Part shown: piece after piece, positions 43,224-55,248 of the stretch | How the letters are laid out: each line of letters begins with the position of its first letter | How positions within the stretch are numbered: position 1 is the stretch's first letter | From: Chromera velia | Taxonomy: Eukaryota; Sar; Chromeraceae | DNA length: 55,582 bases | Direction: 5' to 3' | Assembly: GCA_018398765.1 (NCBI GenBank) | Contig: JAHBMJ010001583.1 | Location: 54,365 to 109,946, forward strand | Translations under genes and position numbers: made by a program | Notes under the pieces: generated by a model | The model's database searches: none | Told to the model about the DNA's origin: nothing | What the model saw: the letters and a program-made list of their open reading frames with translations, nothing else

Positions 43224-44162
43224 TGCAGGCAGTCGGATTGGATCAAAGCCATGCACAAATCTAAATGGTGAGAGATCTGTCACTGGATGCACACTGTCTC
43301 TATATGCAAACTGACATGCCCAGTCTTCCTGATGGTCCATCATGAAACATCTCAACATCTCCCTCATCGTTCTGTTGTCTCTCTCTGTCTGTCCATCTGT
43401 CTGCGGGTGTCCGGAAGAGCTCATCTTAATTTTTGATTTCCAGTCTTTGCAATTCTCACCAAAATGCAGAGATGAAGCGAGGATCGCTATCAGAGAGAAG
43501 AGAACAAAACATACCGACCGAGCACACCACAGTGACTCTCTCGAATACAATCGATACTGTCTCTTCTCCCGTAACCTCTTCCCACACTAGCACACTAGTT
43601 CCCACACTGGGATGAAAAATACATTCTTTGACAAACGATCAACAACAAAGAGAATTCCATCTACAATTCTTCTCCAGTACAGCGTTCTCGGCAGATCAAA
43701 CAGGAAGTCGAGAGAAAGAGATTCATACGGACACTCAGGGATAGGCAAAGGATTGAACAGACCAGGTCTTTTCTGGGTGGAATGTTTTGCTCTCTGACAG
43801 ACATCACACCGAGCTACATACTTCTTGACTGATGAATATATGTTGGGCCAGTAGAACTTACTGTTCAGCTTAAAAAATGTCTTTTCTGGCCCCAGATGTC
43901 CTCCGACCACCGTGTCATGATGCTCGGAGATCATCTGCCTCTGCAGAACATCAGTCGGAATGACCAATCTGTCTTTAAAATAAAGAAAGCCATCAACTAA
44001 AGTGAATGGTTGAATTCTTATTCTCAAGTGTCGAGGCACAGGCATGTCTGGATGCTTCAATATTTCGATGAGCTCCTGAAAGAATCTTTCTTTTTTGTAT
44101 CTTTCTTCCACTTCCTTCAAGAACTCTTCATTCACATCCACTCTCATCTCAATGCCTGCCAA
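43224..44162 (-). pseudogene. Element B integrase N-terminal and central part
   Basis: The HHCC zinc site is present (EHHDTVVGGHLG and CDVCQRAK), then SLDFLFDLP with the first catalytic Asp. After a stop and frame break the later portion carries SSSGHPQTDGQTERDN with the catalytic Glu and the SPFRFVHGF block. The frame then runs into the insertion point of element C. Confidence 0.85.
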
Positions 44163-45035
44163 CAGTCCTTTCGCTTCCTTTTCTTCTTCCTTTCTCTTTT
44201 TAGTCTTTTCTTCTGCTTCCTGCTTTTACTCAGTTCTCACAGGCTTTCTGCTTAATGCATCTGCCACCCGATTCTTGCTTCCAGGCACGTATCGAGGCGT
44301 AATACCTATCTGGTCCAACAACAAAACCCAACGACGCACTAGACGACGCATGCGAGGAGATATTTGCATTCGATCGGCGGTCGACGTAACTGTCTTCCAA
44401 CTTTTATGATCACTTCATACCTGGGTCGTACACAAAACATACGGATGCCAGATCTTGACTGCGAATACACAAACGAGGAACTCTTTGTCTCTGATGTGGT
44501 AGTTCTTCTCTGCTAGGCTCATTGTTCTCGAAGTAAATGCACACGGCCGAAGGATCCTAACACGTGGATCCTTCTGCATGAGCACAGCAGCAACAGTCGC
44601 AGTCTTTTCACACGCATCAGCAAAAATTTCGAATGGACGAGTAAGATCAGGAATATATAATTCAGTCACCTGCTTGACTGCTTCTTTGACTGTCTCAAAA
44701 CTCGCCTGCTGCTCTTCTTTCCACTCAAACTTCACCGTCTTTTTCAGCAAGTGATAAAGAGACGCAGCCTTCTTGCTGAATTCAAACACAAAACGTCTCA
44801 CCCAAGAAGCCAAACCAAGAAAAGAATGCAACTCACTCACATTCTTGGGCACTGGCCAGTTTTCTATCTCTTCTGTTTTCTTTGTCTCTGGCCTCACTCC
44901 TTTCTCTGAGATCCTCAGCCCCAAGAATATCACCTCTCTTTGAAAAAAATGACACTTCGACACTAGACTTTGACAGCTTTGCAAACAGATTTGCCTGTCT
45001 GAGGAGAAAAAGAACACGAGAGACATACCGTTCAT
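44163..45035 (-). pseudogene. Element B RT thumb and RNase H
   Basis: FLGLRISEKGVRP and LHSFLGLASWVRRFV mark the RT end. EIFADACEKT, YHIRDKEFLVCVF and (after a TGA) SDHKSW and RVADALSRKP mark RNase H. Stops: TGA near 44413 and TAA near 44235. Confidence 0.82.
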
Positions 45036-45474
45036 GCTCCTCTCTCGTCTTTGAATAAATTAGAATATCATCCAAAAATACAAATATATATCGATCAAGG
45101 CACTCCCTCAACACATACTGAATCAATCGCATGGCTGCCGAGGGGGCATTCGTTAATTCAAAAGAGACCATCAGCCATTCATAATTCCCATACCTCATCA
45201 TGAAGGCTGTTTTGGGCACGTCTTTCTCTCTCATCCTCATCTGATGGTAGTACTGCCGAAGATCAAGAGCTGTGAAAAATTTTGCCCCATACAGCCTATC
45301 AATCAAATCTTGAGGATGAGGCAATGGATGTTTGTCCTTCACTGTGATTCTATTTAATCCCATATAGTCATAACACATCCTCATTGTCCCATCCTTCTTT
45401 GCTACAAACAAAACTGGTGCTGTAAAAGGAGAACAAGACAGTCGAATGAATCTTTACTTCAAGTATGTATCAAC
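44833..45474 (-). pseudogene. Element B reverse transcriptase core
   Basis: KKDGTMRMCYDY, LPHPQDLIDRL, FTALDLRQYYHQM and the catalytic FVFLDDILIYS are present. The frame shifts near 44940 and a stop separates it from the upstream linker near 45475. The core is the best preserved part of B. Confidence 0.9.
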
Positions 45475-46494
45475 TTACTTCCTCAATTCATCCAGCTCAC
45501 CCAAAGAGAGACGATAGGGTGGGCGAGCTGGAGACGGGTGTCCTGGTTCGAGATCTATCTTGAAGTCAAGTCCTTCCCCCCTGGATGGCGGCAACCCTGT
45601 CAAGGAATCAGGAAAGAGAGATGCATTGTCTACCATAATTCTCTTCACGTTGATCGGAACGGTCGATTTCTTCAGGTACTCACGAACCTCAATTAATTCA
45701 GGCGAAGAGAGAACAGGATGATCAGAAGGAAGAGAAGAGAGAAAATCATCATTCATTGCCTCACTACCCCTAAATCCCTTTCCATTCTCCCCAGCATTCT
45801 TTTTTCCCCTGTCCTCACTGACTTCATGCAATCTCTGAACCCTGCAGGCAATCCCAGTGGACTCACCGAAAGGGATTCTTATCTGCAGGCTGACTAGATG
45901 GCAGACAGCTCCTTTCCGGATCGCCCGCTTTGCTTGCACAGAAGAGAGAAGAGGAGGAGTTGTGAATGTTTGTTCCTCATCCTCTTCCTCTAACTCCACA
46001 TCTGGAACCCAATAAATCAATTTCCCTCTGAACCAAAAACGCAGACTTTGAGACGACCACTGCAGTTCAGGCTCATAGGCATGACCCCACTGTGTTTCCA
46101 AGATCAAATCATACTCATCCAGGTCGGCCAACATTGTACTCACTGTCTTTTGATACCCCTGAATGTTGATCGGCACTGTGGGTGCACACTCACAGACCGA
46201 CCGAGTCTTCGAGGACTTGAGGGCACCGTGCAAGTTGACGGATCGTCTCAATCTGCACACACGGAGATGGTGGGAATGGGTAAAACGACGGTCAAGATAA
46301 ATATTATTTGCACCCAAATCAACCAAAACTCTGACAGGTACACCAACTACTCGACCTAAAAACACAAACAACCCCGGATGGACCCCTGTTTCATTTTTCC
46401 CTTCCTTCATTTCCATTGGCACGTCTTCATTCTCAGGGCTTCCTCCCATCTCGGGGCACTGATCACAAGTTTCGAGTCCCTCTGCTCCTATCAC
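45475..46494 (-). pseudogene. Element B protease region and RT leader
   Basis: An aspartic-protease-like block with VLVDLGANNIYLD at the active site, where the family has D-S/T-G-A. Ser to Leu (TCG to TTG) would be a single C-to-T change. ILETQWGH follows as the second motif. It ends with IDLEPGHPSPARPPYRL, the usual leader to RT. Confidence 0.78.
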
Positions 46495-46499
46495 CTCAA

Positions 46500-47888
46500 C
46501 CGTCTCGAAACCTCCGTAGATCGTTCGAACTCCCCTACCTGCCGGCTTCCTTCCACCTCTTCCTCTTCCTCTGGGACCACCGTCTCTGCGTTCCCCTCTC
46601 CACTGTGACTAGGCCAGAGGTGGCCATGCTTGGGCGGTTGGGAATGGAGCTCCAAATCCTCTGCGATCTCCCTGGTATCCGCCTCTGCCCTGCCTCCATC
46701 CCCCCTGCCTGAAGTCTCTACAGAATCTCCCGTAGTCCTGCGAGTCCTGAGGGTTCCCTCCGCTAGTGAGTCTCCGCATTCCAGAGAAGTTTCCGCCGAG
46801 TCCAGAGAAGGGACCTAGACACTGCTTAACAGTATACCCTGCGAGGCGGTATCTGAAACACCTTCCCTCTGCAATGCAGAGAGACCTCTCTGCCGGTGTG
46901 AGTGGTGGTGGGAGTTGACAGACCCCACACAGGTCCATGGGGACGGGCCCTTCCTCTTGTTCCAGTGGAGAGTTACGTCAGGCACTCTCCCCACCACTCT
47001 CGAAGGCACTCGGCCTTTGGAAGTCTCGTATCCCACCTCGCGGTCCTTCTCCACCAGAGAAAAAGACCTCAAGCTCGCTTGCCGTCTTTATGGCGATGAC
47101 CAAGTTGACCAGATGCGCCTTATTTGTTTCAAGGCGGACATCTACTGGCAAACCAGAGATATAGTCTTCAACGATGTCTTCTTCGATCAACCGGCCCTTC
47201 AGTTTTACGACAAGCGGCTTGAATCGCTTGTTGTAGTCATTAACCCCAGCTCCAGTGCATCAGCACTTCTTCAGGTCCTTTCTGGTCTTCTGTCTGGCTA
47301 GTGTGTCTGAATAGTGCTTAATGAGGGCAGCCTTCAACGACTCTCAGTTCTGGAATGGTCCGTTCTCGACCTCATAGAGGTTAAACCATTCCTTTAGGTC
47401 CTGGGATATTCTGTTCTTTGCCACCAGTACCTTGTCCAGGTCCAACACTTTCTTAAGTTTATAGAAGTCTTCTACGACTTTTAACCACCTGGTCAGCTTG
47501 GCTCGCACTCCAGAGAACAGAGCAGGGGCCTCACACAGCTTTATGTAGTGCGATGACGACGCGGTTGTACTTTGGGCTGGCGCAATAGCAGGTGACGTCA
47601 CCGTTGCCTAGACAGATTCTTGAGGGGCTTGAGAAATAAATAATTGCACAGTTTCTCCATGCAGGTTTTATGTCGCCTGCATAGAGTCAATCCGCTAAGA
47701 CAGTTCTTCAATGGCCCCGACGATCTGCAGAATCCCTGGAGCCAGTACATCCTCTGTCACACCTAGTGTCACACCTTCCATCGACGTATGGAGTCAACAG
47801 TTGGTAGACTGAACCAGACTGAGTACACTGAATTCAACAAGAGCGCTCTTCCTTAACTGAGGGTAGAACGAGGCTCTGAACTACCAGA
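46500..47888 (-). pseudogene. Element B gag remnant
   Basis: Broken across several frames. ALFSGVRAKLTRWL and the neighbouring FYKL block look like the capsid region. A later piece contains CFRYRLAGYTVKQC, a CCHC knuckle with Cys-to-Tyr and His-to-Tyr changes, each explainable by one transition. Confidence 0.7.
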
Positions 47889-48195
47889 TGTAAGCTGTTT
47901 TACGGGAGTCTTAGTGATATCAGATACAAGTGGTTAAAGTCTGACAGACATCGGTTGGTTTAGTCTAGCAGTTAATGTCAATCTCGAGCATTCTTGGTGA
48001 TGACGTCAAGCAGACACATCAAGCATGCACTTCACTAAAATCACTTAATGAAAGCATGCCCGACTTCACGATGCGCGGCCTCGTGATACACCCATGCACG
48101 CTATGTGGCCCGGGTCCCCCGTCCGGCCCACATCTGCCTGACGCTTGCCAGCCCTTTATTACTCAGTCTTCTTATTAGGCGGAATGCCCCTCACA
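47889..48195 (-). repeat. Element B 5' LTR
   Basis: 307 bp, TG...CA ends, 10 transitions relative to the 3' LTR (3.3%). Confidence 0.95.
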
Positions 48196-48200
48196 CAGCC
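48196..48200. repeat. Element B target-site duplication (right)
   Basis: CAGCC, matching 39123-39127. Confidence 0.9.
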
Positions 48201-48524
48201 TGCATGGCGATGGATAGCAATACAGATGCATTGATGTGCATATAATATGAGCCCATCACACAGGCAGGCCGTGGCTGTATTCAGTGCCCCGCACGGTCTC
48301 CACTCCGCTGCCAGGAGCACTCTCGTTTGTTCATTCTTCACTGTGATCCGAATGTGAGTCAGTCAGGCAATTCATCCATCATTCGGTCAGGTTGAAACAC
48401 ACAGGCAGGCGGAGAGATAGGTCTGGAAGTGGACACGACTGTTCATGCATGCATGCAAGTCGTTCTGTCGCTTTGTGATTCACTAACTTGTGTGTCTTCA
48501 TTCATTCACGATCTGAAGTATCGA

Positions 48525-48590
48525 CGTTTCTTTGGTCTCACGTACGGACGTTTCTTTGGTCTCACGTATGGATGTTTCTTTGGGCGAAAT
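48525..48590. repeat. Three ~22-bp tandem units (CGTTTCTTTGGTCTCACGTA)
   Basis: Near-identical units starting about 48526, 48548 and 48570; the last one diverges. Function unknown. Confidence 0.75.
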
Positions 48591-50425
48591 TCGACCAGAT
48601 GCTTCGTCGTGCTTTCTATTTTTCTGCCATGGAAGAAGACAAGCGAACCTGAACCACAAAAACAAGGCGGATGAAAGTGAGGACGGAGATAGGGAAGGAG
48701 GGTGGGATGGAAAGGCATTCACGCACGTCCTTGTTCGTTTGCCTTTTTGCCACTTCCTCTCTCTCTCTGTCTCTCTATTGCCTTCTTTCTCTTGGACTAA
48801 CTCAGTGAGTTCGATCGAGCGCTTTTGGATGCAGCGTTCCAGTCTTCTCCTCGTGGTACGTCATTACTTTTCTTGTTTTCTATCCCTCCAGGTCCCTCCT
48901 GAAGTTGAGGGAGTTCTTTGTCTGTCTTCTTTTTCGTCCAGACTGCGTGTAATCAACAAAGAGAGACTGCACGTTGAAATTCAGGTCCCAATCCTGTTTT
49001 CTATTTCACGTGACTTGTATGGAAAAAAGAGTTCACCCGCCCACCTCAACAATTAATAAATACCAACAGCACACAGCGAACCGCTGTGACGCGACACCAC
49101 TCAGTTGCACAGATGCCACTCGGCAAACAAACATGCACAACACACGCATGAATTCACCTGGAAGGGGATCGTTTCTTGTTTCTTTCTTTCTCTCCCACTT
49201 TCAACTGAAAGGCGGCAGAAGAAAAGAAAAGAAAAGAAAACGCTCGACCTCGGCGAAAATTGAAGCACCCGACAAACAGGCGCAGACAAGGTGAAAAAAG
49301 TCTAGACATTACCGAGCCAATCTTGCTCTTTATGTAAAGACCAAAGAAAAGAAACGTGCTTGCCGGTTGTTTGCCAGGGAAGTCAACCTCCTCGCCACTA
49401 TGTTGCTGTGCGCACAAGAAACCTAAAAGCAATGCTCACAGACTCACTGAGAAGCGCACACGCGCACCGTCTCTCCATCCATCCACGGCTTCAAATTACT
49501 CACTTTCCAGAACAGCGCTAATATACAGAAAGAGAGAGCTACACAGTGAAGATGCGTGCACACAGACAAGACTGAAGATCAAAAGCAACACGAGCGCAGA
49601 CGTGCACCGACATAGAAAGAAACGCAACTACTACAGCAAGAGAGAGGTCTCATGCAATTTCCATCTCGAGTTGTCCTTCCTCCTGTCCCCCAAACAAAAG
49701 CAAAAGAAAGAAAAATTAAGAAACACAAGCAAGAGGACATGTCGAGGAGACGAGTGCACAGCCACGACAACAACACCAATCGCCATGCATCTCTGTCTTC
49801 TTTCTGCCTTCCGATCATCAGACAAACACACAGAGGGAAAGGCAGAAAGAAAGAAAGACAGGTAAAGAAATCCACAAGGAAGGGAGGGTGAGAGAACCGA
49901 AACCCAAACTCACGTGTTTACAAAGAGGAGGCCAAGTGCTTCATTCGAGCAAACTTCTTTCCTTCGTACACGTCTTTTCTTCTTCATCTCTCCGTGCAAA
50001 TTTGAACGATTCGTCTCCTTGGCACATGCACATACAGGCAGGCAGAAACCCAGGCATTCATTCAGCAGACAGACGCATTCGTTCATTTCTCTCTTAACTC
50101 GTCGCTTTTCGTCTCTTCAGAGGCGCTCTTTTCTTTTGTTTCTCTCTTTCTTTTCTGGTGAGAGAAACCAACGTGCATCCAGCAATCGATCGGTCAACTT
50201 TCCTCCTACATTTGTCACTGGAAGAAACACAGAGACAAACAGAAAGACAGTGAGGCAGTGAGTGAGAGAGAAGGAACACACAACAACATGCTCGATCTCT
50301 TTCTTTCAAAGTGCTGCTTGGAGAGAGGAATCAGGACAGCCTCGCCTCTCTCTGTCTTCGTCTTATTGTCTGTGATCAGACGGACTTGACCCTCACAGAC
50401 TGTTCGTTGGTTCGTTGGTTGGTTG

Positions 50426-50566
50426 GAAAGTCGTAGAAGTACAAACAGTGACTCAAATCCTCCGCTTTTTCTTTCATACAGAATTCTTTTTCGTACAGGG
50501 AGTATAAAAGAATTCTGTATGAAAGAAAGTCGTAGAAGTACAAACAGTGACTCAAATCCTCCGCTT
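50426..50566. repeat. Perfect 20-bp inverted repeat between 42-bp direct repeats
   Basis: A 42-bp sequence at 50426-50467 recurs at 50525-50566. Between them CTTTCATACAGAATTCTTTT (50470 onward) is followed, after a 15-base loop, by its exact reverse complement. It forms a strong hairpin. Confidence 0.9.
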
Positions 50567-52152
50567 AGTTGCGCTTGAGGCATTTCCCTTCTCTCTCTTT
50601 CATTTTCTCCAGACAGAGAGGAACAAGGGACGTCGAAGCAAATTTGAAGACGAACAGACCCAATTTGTTTCAACTGATGGGGGGGGAAAGAACCGATGGA
50701 TATGGATGAAAAGAGAGACAGAAAAGGAAGAAAAACGGAGGGAAACCTCTCAGAGACAGAAAAAGAGAGAGAGAGAGAGAGAAGATCCCAAAGTCTTCCC
50801 ACTCAACTCTCAAGAACTCTCCGAATGTTCTTCTTTTTTCTCCTTTCTTCCCTTTCCTTTCCATTTGTTGCCTCTCTATTCTCTTCACGCACGGCTACTC
50901 CTCCTTTGTCCTTTGTATTGATAGAATCCAGGGAAGGAATCGCCGGAATTCAGAGAGGGCAGGCATTTCTGTCTCTGTCTGCCTGTCTGTCGTGCAAACT
51001 TCAGTGCACTGCACTGGACTGTCCGAGTGCTGCCTGCACGCTTCTCTGGGTGAACCAATCAAGAGGTTAAATCAATCAGTCAGTGAGTCAGTCAGTCAAT
51101 CAGTCAGTCAGTGATCCCTTGTCCCTCCTGTTTGTTGTTTCTGTTTCTTTCTTCTGGTGTCAGTCAGAAAGAATTCCCCTTCCCTTCTCTCTCTCTCTCT
51201 CTGATCCCTCGTTTTCTTTCTTGCAAATCAAATCATCCATCCGTCCATGATCTGATGGATGGCTTTGCTTGTTTTTTCTCTCAGGTGGAGGAGCGGAGAC
51301 GGCCCGAGCCCTCTCTATTGGACAATCTTTCTTTCTTTCTTCCTTTTTCGTTCTGAATTTTGTGCTTCGATTTGCGTCACGATTTCTGCATTACATTGGG
51401 GTTGCTTGGTGTTCTCCTCACATCCATTCATGTCAGTCATCCCCCTTCATTCAGACGTTTTTCTGCCTCTTTTTCTCTTTTTGCTCGCTCGTGTCTTTTC
51501 TGTTCTCTGTGCCACCATCGTATCAACGGATCAACTGACCGATCACTCATCAATCAATCAACCAGAAGAATGGATAGAGATGACAAGAAGGAATCAAATC
51601 CAACATGGGGTGAAGAAGGAAGGAAGAGAAGATGAGGGGGGAAAGGAGGAGAGGGAGAGGGGGTCATAGAGAGAGAAAAAGAAAGAGAAAGACAAATAAA
51701 AAGAAGGCATGGAGGAGAGAAGGGAAAGAACGTCGTCTTCACCGTTCAAGGAAGGAATGGAAAGAAAAAAAGAGCTGCATGAAGGAAGGAAAAACTTCCA
51801 TTCCCAATCCCTCCCTTTCCACACACATGCACTTTGAACTTACAGAGAGACAGACAGACAGAGCAACAACAGAAGCCAATTCCAATCTCTCTCCCCGCCC
51901 GACAAGCAAAAGATCCAGAGAGAGATTTGGACTGACAACATAGAATGATTTCGTCTTTGGCTACCTCATCCTTCCTTCTTTCTCGGTATGCAACCGTGCA
52001 GGTGAAAGAACAGAGACAGCTCAGCACACACCACCACAGACAGACTCACAGAGAGACCAAACAACAGGAAGAACAGATAGACAGACGGACAGATTCCCTT
52101 TTGGCCTCCATCAATCAATCATTGCACTACCGCCGTTTTGCTTGTTGTTTTG

Positions 52153-53322
52153 TCAGTTTTGTGTCAGGATGGCTGTGAGTTCTCTGACTCTCTCCAAGTT
52201 TCTCTCTGTCTGTGTGTGTCTGTCCCTCCACAGGGTGAAGGAAAACCCCCCCGTGTTTCTCTCTTTGCACTGGAGAGAGGGGACAATGGCCCCCGTAAGG
52301 GGAAGGGAAGGGACCCCCGAGGCACTCAGCCAGGGGTGGGCTCTCTGGAAGCTCAGCGCGTCTCTCAGTTGGGTCTCGGTGTCGGTCCAGAATTTGCCTT
52401 CTGGGCCCGTCGCCTCGAGAGACACCCTCTTGGGGACACGCAATCGTCTCCCTGCCACGAGGGCACGCTGAAACTTTCTTGCAAAGAGAGACGGCTGGGG
52501 GGAGAACTCGGTCTCAGACAGAGACACACCCTCCTCCTCTTCCTCCTTCGTCTCCTCTCTTCCCTCTTGCAAAGTCCCCAGAGGCCCGCAGACTTTCTGT
52601 TGAATTCTCCTCATGGACTGTGCTGCTGGGAGAGACGGGAGGGTGGACATGGACAGGAGGGAAGGGAGACAGGCAGCGCCGTCGGACATCACATCCTCCT
52701 CTCTCACGCTCTCCTCTGAGTTGAGCGTGTCTGTCCTTCTCAACACCAACGGAGAGGCACAAGAGGGGGGAAAGGAGACCGCCTCTCCCTCCCTCTCTTT
52801 TTGCTGTTTCTGCTTCTCTCTGAACACAACTGAATTCATCCGTGACAAGGGGGCAGAGGGAGGGGGGGACTCTGACTCCGTCTCTCTCTTTGCAGAGATC
52901 AAACTGAGTGCCCCCTCACTGCAGGCGAAGGGCGGAGAGTGAGCGCGCAACACCGACACAGTCTCCCAATTACCCCGTGCAGCCGCCGCATCCACCACGC
53001 TCTCATGTTCCGCAAGCTCTGCCATCATGCTGTGACCATCCAGATCCTGTGCGTCGGCCCGTCTGCGCAACCAGGCCAACAGCGTGCGCATCGTTGCAGA
53101 CCGACCCCCCCTGGCTGCGTGCGTCAGCAGGTCAAGGGACTCACGGGCGAACCGGCGGGCCCCGGCGTCGTCGTCGGCCTCGGGGGGGCGCTCGGGGGCG
53201 CTCTCCACAGCTCTCTGCAGGCAGGCCGGGAGGAAGGCAGGGAGGCAGGCAGGCAGGCATGAGGTGAGAGGGGCAAGGGGTCTGACTGATTCTCCATTCA
53301 CTATTTTCTTCATTTTCGGCTG

Positions 53323-53354
<32 letters not shown>

Positions 53355-54716
53355 CGATCGTGTGTCGGAAGGAAGGAAACCGAAAAAAAAACAAAGACAG
53401 AAACAGACGATATCCAGCAGCGGTCCAATGCAATGCAAGGAGGAAAGCCGAGGGAACGACTTTTTTTCTTTTCTTAACGGACGGCCATGCGGGAGGGAAC
53501 ATAAGAAGAAGAAGAACTGACGCACATCCAAATTGGATGCGTCCTTGCGTGCGTCAATTTTTTCTTTTCTTAACGGACGGCCATGCGGGAGGGAACATAA
53601 GAAGAAGAAGAACTGACGCACATCCAAATTGGATGCGTCCTTGCGTGCGTCAATTTTTTTTTTTTCTTAACGGACGGCCATGCGGGAGGGAACATAAGAA
53701 GAAGAACTGACGCACATCCAAATTGGATGCGTCCTTGCGTGCGTCAATTTTTTTTTTCTTAACGGACGGCCATGCGGGAGGGAACGTAAGAAGAAGAAGA
53801 AGAACAAGGAATTTCAGCAACAGTCAGAGCCAGAAGAAGAAAAATGAGGAGAAGACGAGGAAGAACTTAGAGGAAAGGAGGACGAAGAAGAAACACCAAT
53901 TGACTACAAACGAATCACCAATTGACTGACGATGATAGTCTCTGCGTCTGCCGTCTCTGCCGCATGGGCCAACGAGAGGGACAGGCCGGCCAAAGAAGCC
54001 CCCACCAGCCCCTCCCTCTCCAACCACACAACGCTCTCTGAGGACAGGTATGCCAAGAAGTCATTCACCATCCCCCTGTCGACACTCCACGCCTTGGTGC
54101 GGTGCAACCACGCGACCACGTTCGGCCGATCATGCCTCAGAGCCGACTTGGCCACCAGATCCCCCACCGTGTCTGTCCCCCCCACCTTCCCCAGTCTGTC
54201 CCACTCATCCGTCCATCGACTCAGGGCGTCCTCGTGCTCCCCCGCAGCTGCCCCTCTGATGACGCCAAGCAAGTTGAACAGTGCCCGGACGTCCTCGAGG
54301 GATGGGGTTTTCTTCGGCTGTTGTTGTGCATTACTGCTGCTCGAAGGGGAGGGGAAGGAGAAGTGAGTGGGGAGGGAGGAGAGACGGTCGACGAGGTCTG
54401 TTCGCCCCCTCCTCGCACACTCGAAGAGCAAATCGTCTTCCGGACAGAACTCTCTTGAGACTCCCAGCGACCACTCGAGCAGAGAGGGCGACTCTGCGAC
54501 TCCCACCAGGTCTGTGAGGGGACTGTCTTGGTACCTGTTGACGGACACCTCGTTGAAGGATGTGCACACCAGACGGAAGAACACGTCCCCAGACCTGCCG
54601 AGGAAGGCAAGCACGTCACACTCAAACACAAAGGGAACTTCTGCCAGCGCTGCCCAGTCGGCAGTCGTGCTCTCTTTGTCTCTTGAGGGCGTCCCAAGTC
54701 TTGGGTGGTAGCTCAT
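52153..54716 (-). CDS. F-box-like/ankyrin-like protein
   Basis: Two exons (54716-53931 and 53214-52153) join in phase 0 to give 615 aa, ending in TGA. Residues about 26-60 (EVPFVFECDVLAFLG...FFRLVCTSFN) resemble an F-box, which would link a substrate to an SCF ubiquitin ligase. After it come segments with ankyrin-like spacing: FECARRGRTDLVDRL, ALRHDRPNVVAWLHR and, in exon 2, ARGGRSATMRTLLAWLRR and ARGNWETVSVL. The second half of exon 2 is Ser/Glu-rich. The first ATG (54716) is used. The 716-bp intron contains a CT tract and four 95-bp repeats. The family match is by eye and moderate. Confidence 0.68.
53321..53352. repeat. CT microsatellite in the F-box gene intron
   Basis: About sixteen CT units. 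Confidence 0.9.
53461..53806. repeat. Four ~95-bp tandem repeats with an internal palindrome
   Basis: Copies begin near 53471, 53567, 53664 and 53756 (periods 96, 97 and 92); the last is partial. Each has TTCTTAACGGACGGCCATGC, an AAGAAG run and GACGCACATCCAAATTGGATGCGTC, which is nearly self-complementary. They lie wholly inside the intron of the F-box-like gene. Confidence 0.93.
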
Positions 54717-55248
54717 TCTGTGGAGTAGTGTCTATCGGTCTACTTCGGCAGAGCGGATGCAAAGCGGTACAAGTGTGGCGGAAAAGTCGGTCGAATGCCT
54801 AAAAAAGGCAGCTTGTGCGTTCCGGGTTATTAATGAGTATGCAGGTTGCGAAGCAATGAAGAAAGTGCGGCCGAAAGTGTGATTTAGAAAGAGCAGGAAG
54901 ACTGAAAGCAGTGATAAGGAATGGTGAACGTTGCCGTTACGTTGGCAATGAAAACCGTTTCTTCGATGTGACATCATTCAATGTGAAAGATTTGGCCCAT
55001 TGAAGTCCTCCACGTCGCGTACGCGTCGCGACGAGAAAAAAAGAGGAGCACCCTAGAGGAATAGCACCTTTGCGCCACGCGCGACGCGCGGCCGACGGGC
55101 ATGCACACGCGGGATTATTTTGTGCCTTAATAGTTTAATTCGCACGGAGTGGATAAATGTTTGTGGGGCACAGAATCATTTAAATCGAAAGTTCAAAAGG
55201 AGACGGCTAAGGAGACGGCTAAGGAGACCGCTACACATCGAAGTCAAC
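54717..55248. promoter_or_regulatory. Upstream region of the F-box-like gene
   Basis: 532 bp between two minus-strand coding regions. It contains CpG-rich words near 55010-55095 (CGTCGCGTACGCGTCGCGACG) and three tandem GGAGACSGCTA-like units at 55198-55232. A promoter is expected here, but no exact motif can be named. Confidence 0.4.

Larger units (their letters stand above)
39128..48195 (-). mobile_element. Element B: Ty3/gypsy chromovirus with intact LTR pair
   Basis: 307-bp LTRs at 39128-39434 and 47889-48195 (TGTAAGC...CTCACA) are bounded by the 5-bp target duplication CAGCC at 39123-39127 and 48196-48200. The minus strand encodes, in order, gag, protease, RT, RNase H, integrase and a chromodomain. 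Coding is broken by stops and frameshifts and by insertion of element C at 40211-43218. A possible primer-binding site follows the 5' LTR (minus sense TGGTAGTTCAGAGCC, two bases in), resembling the initiator-Met site TGGTATCAGAGC. The two LTRs differ at 10 positions, all transitions. Confidence 0.95.
48201..52152. other. 3.95 kb without recognised gene
   Basis: CT/GA-rich sequence with many short open frames on both strands, none showing a domain. Notable items are the 22-bp triplicate at about 48530-48590, the hairpin between direct repeats at 50426-50566, and GTCAGT runs at 51075-51112. It may hold long UTRs or introns. Confidence 0.5.
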
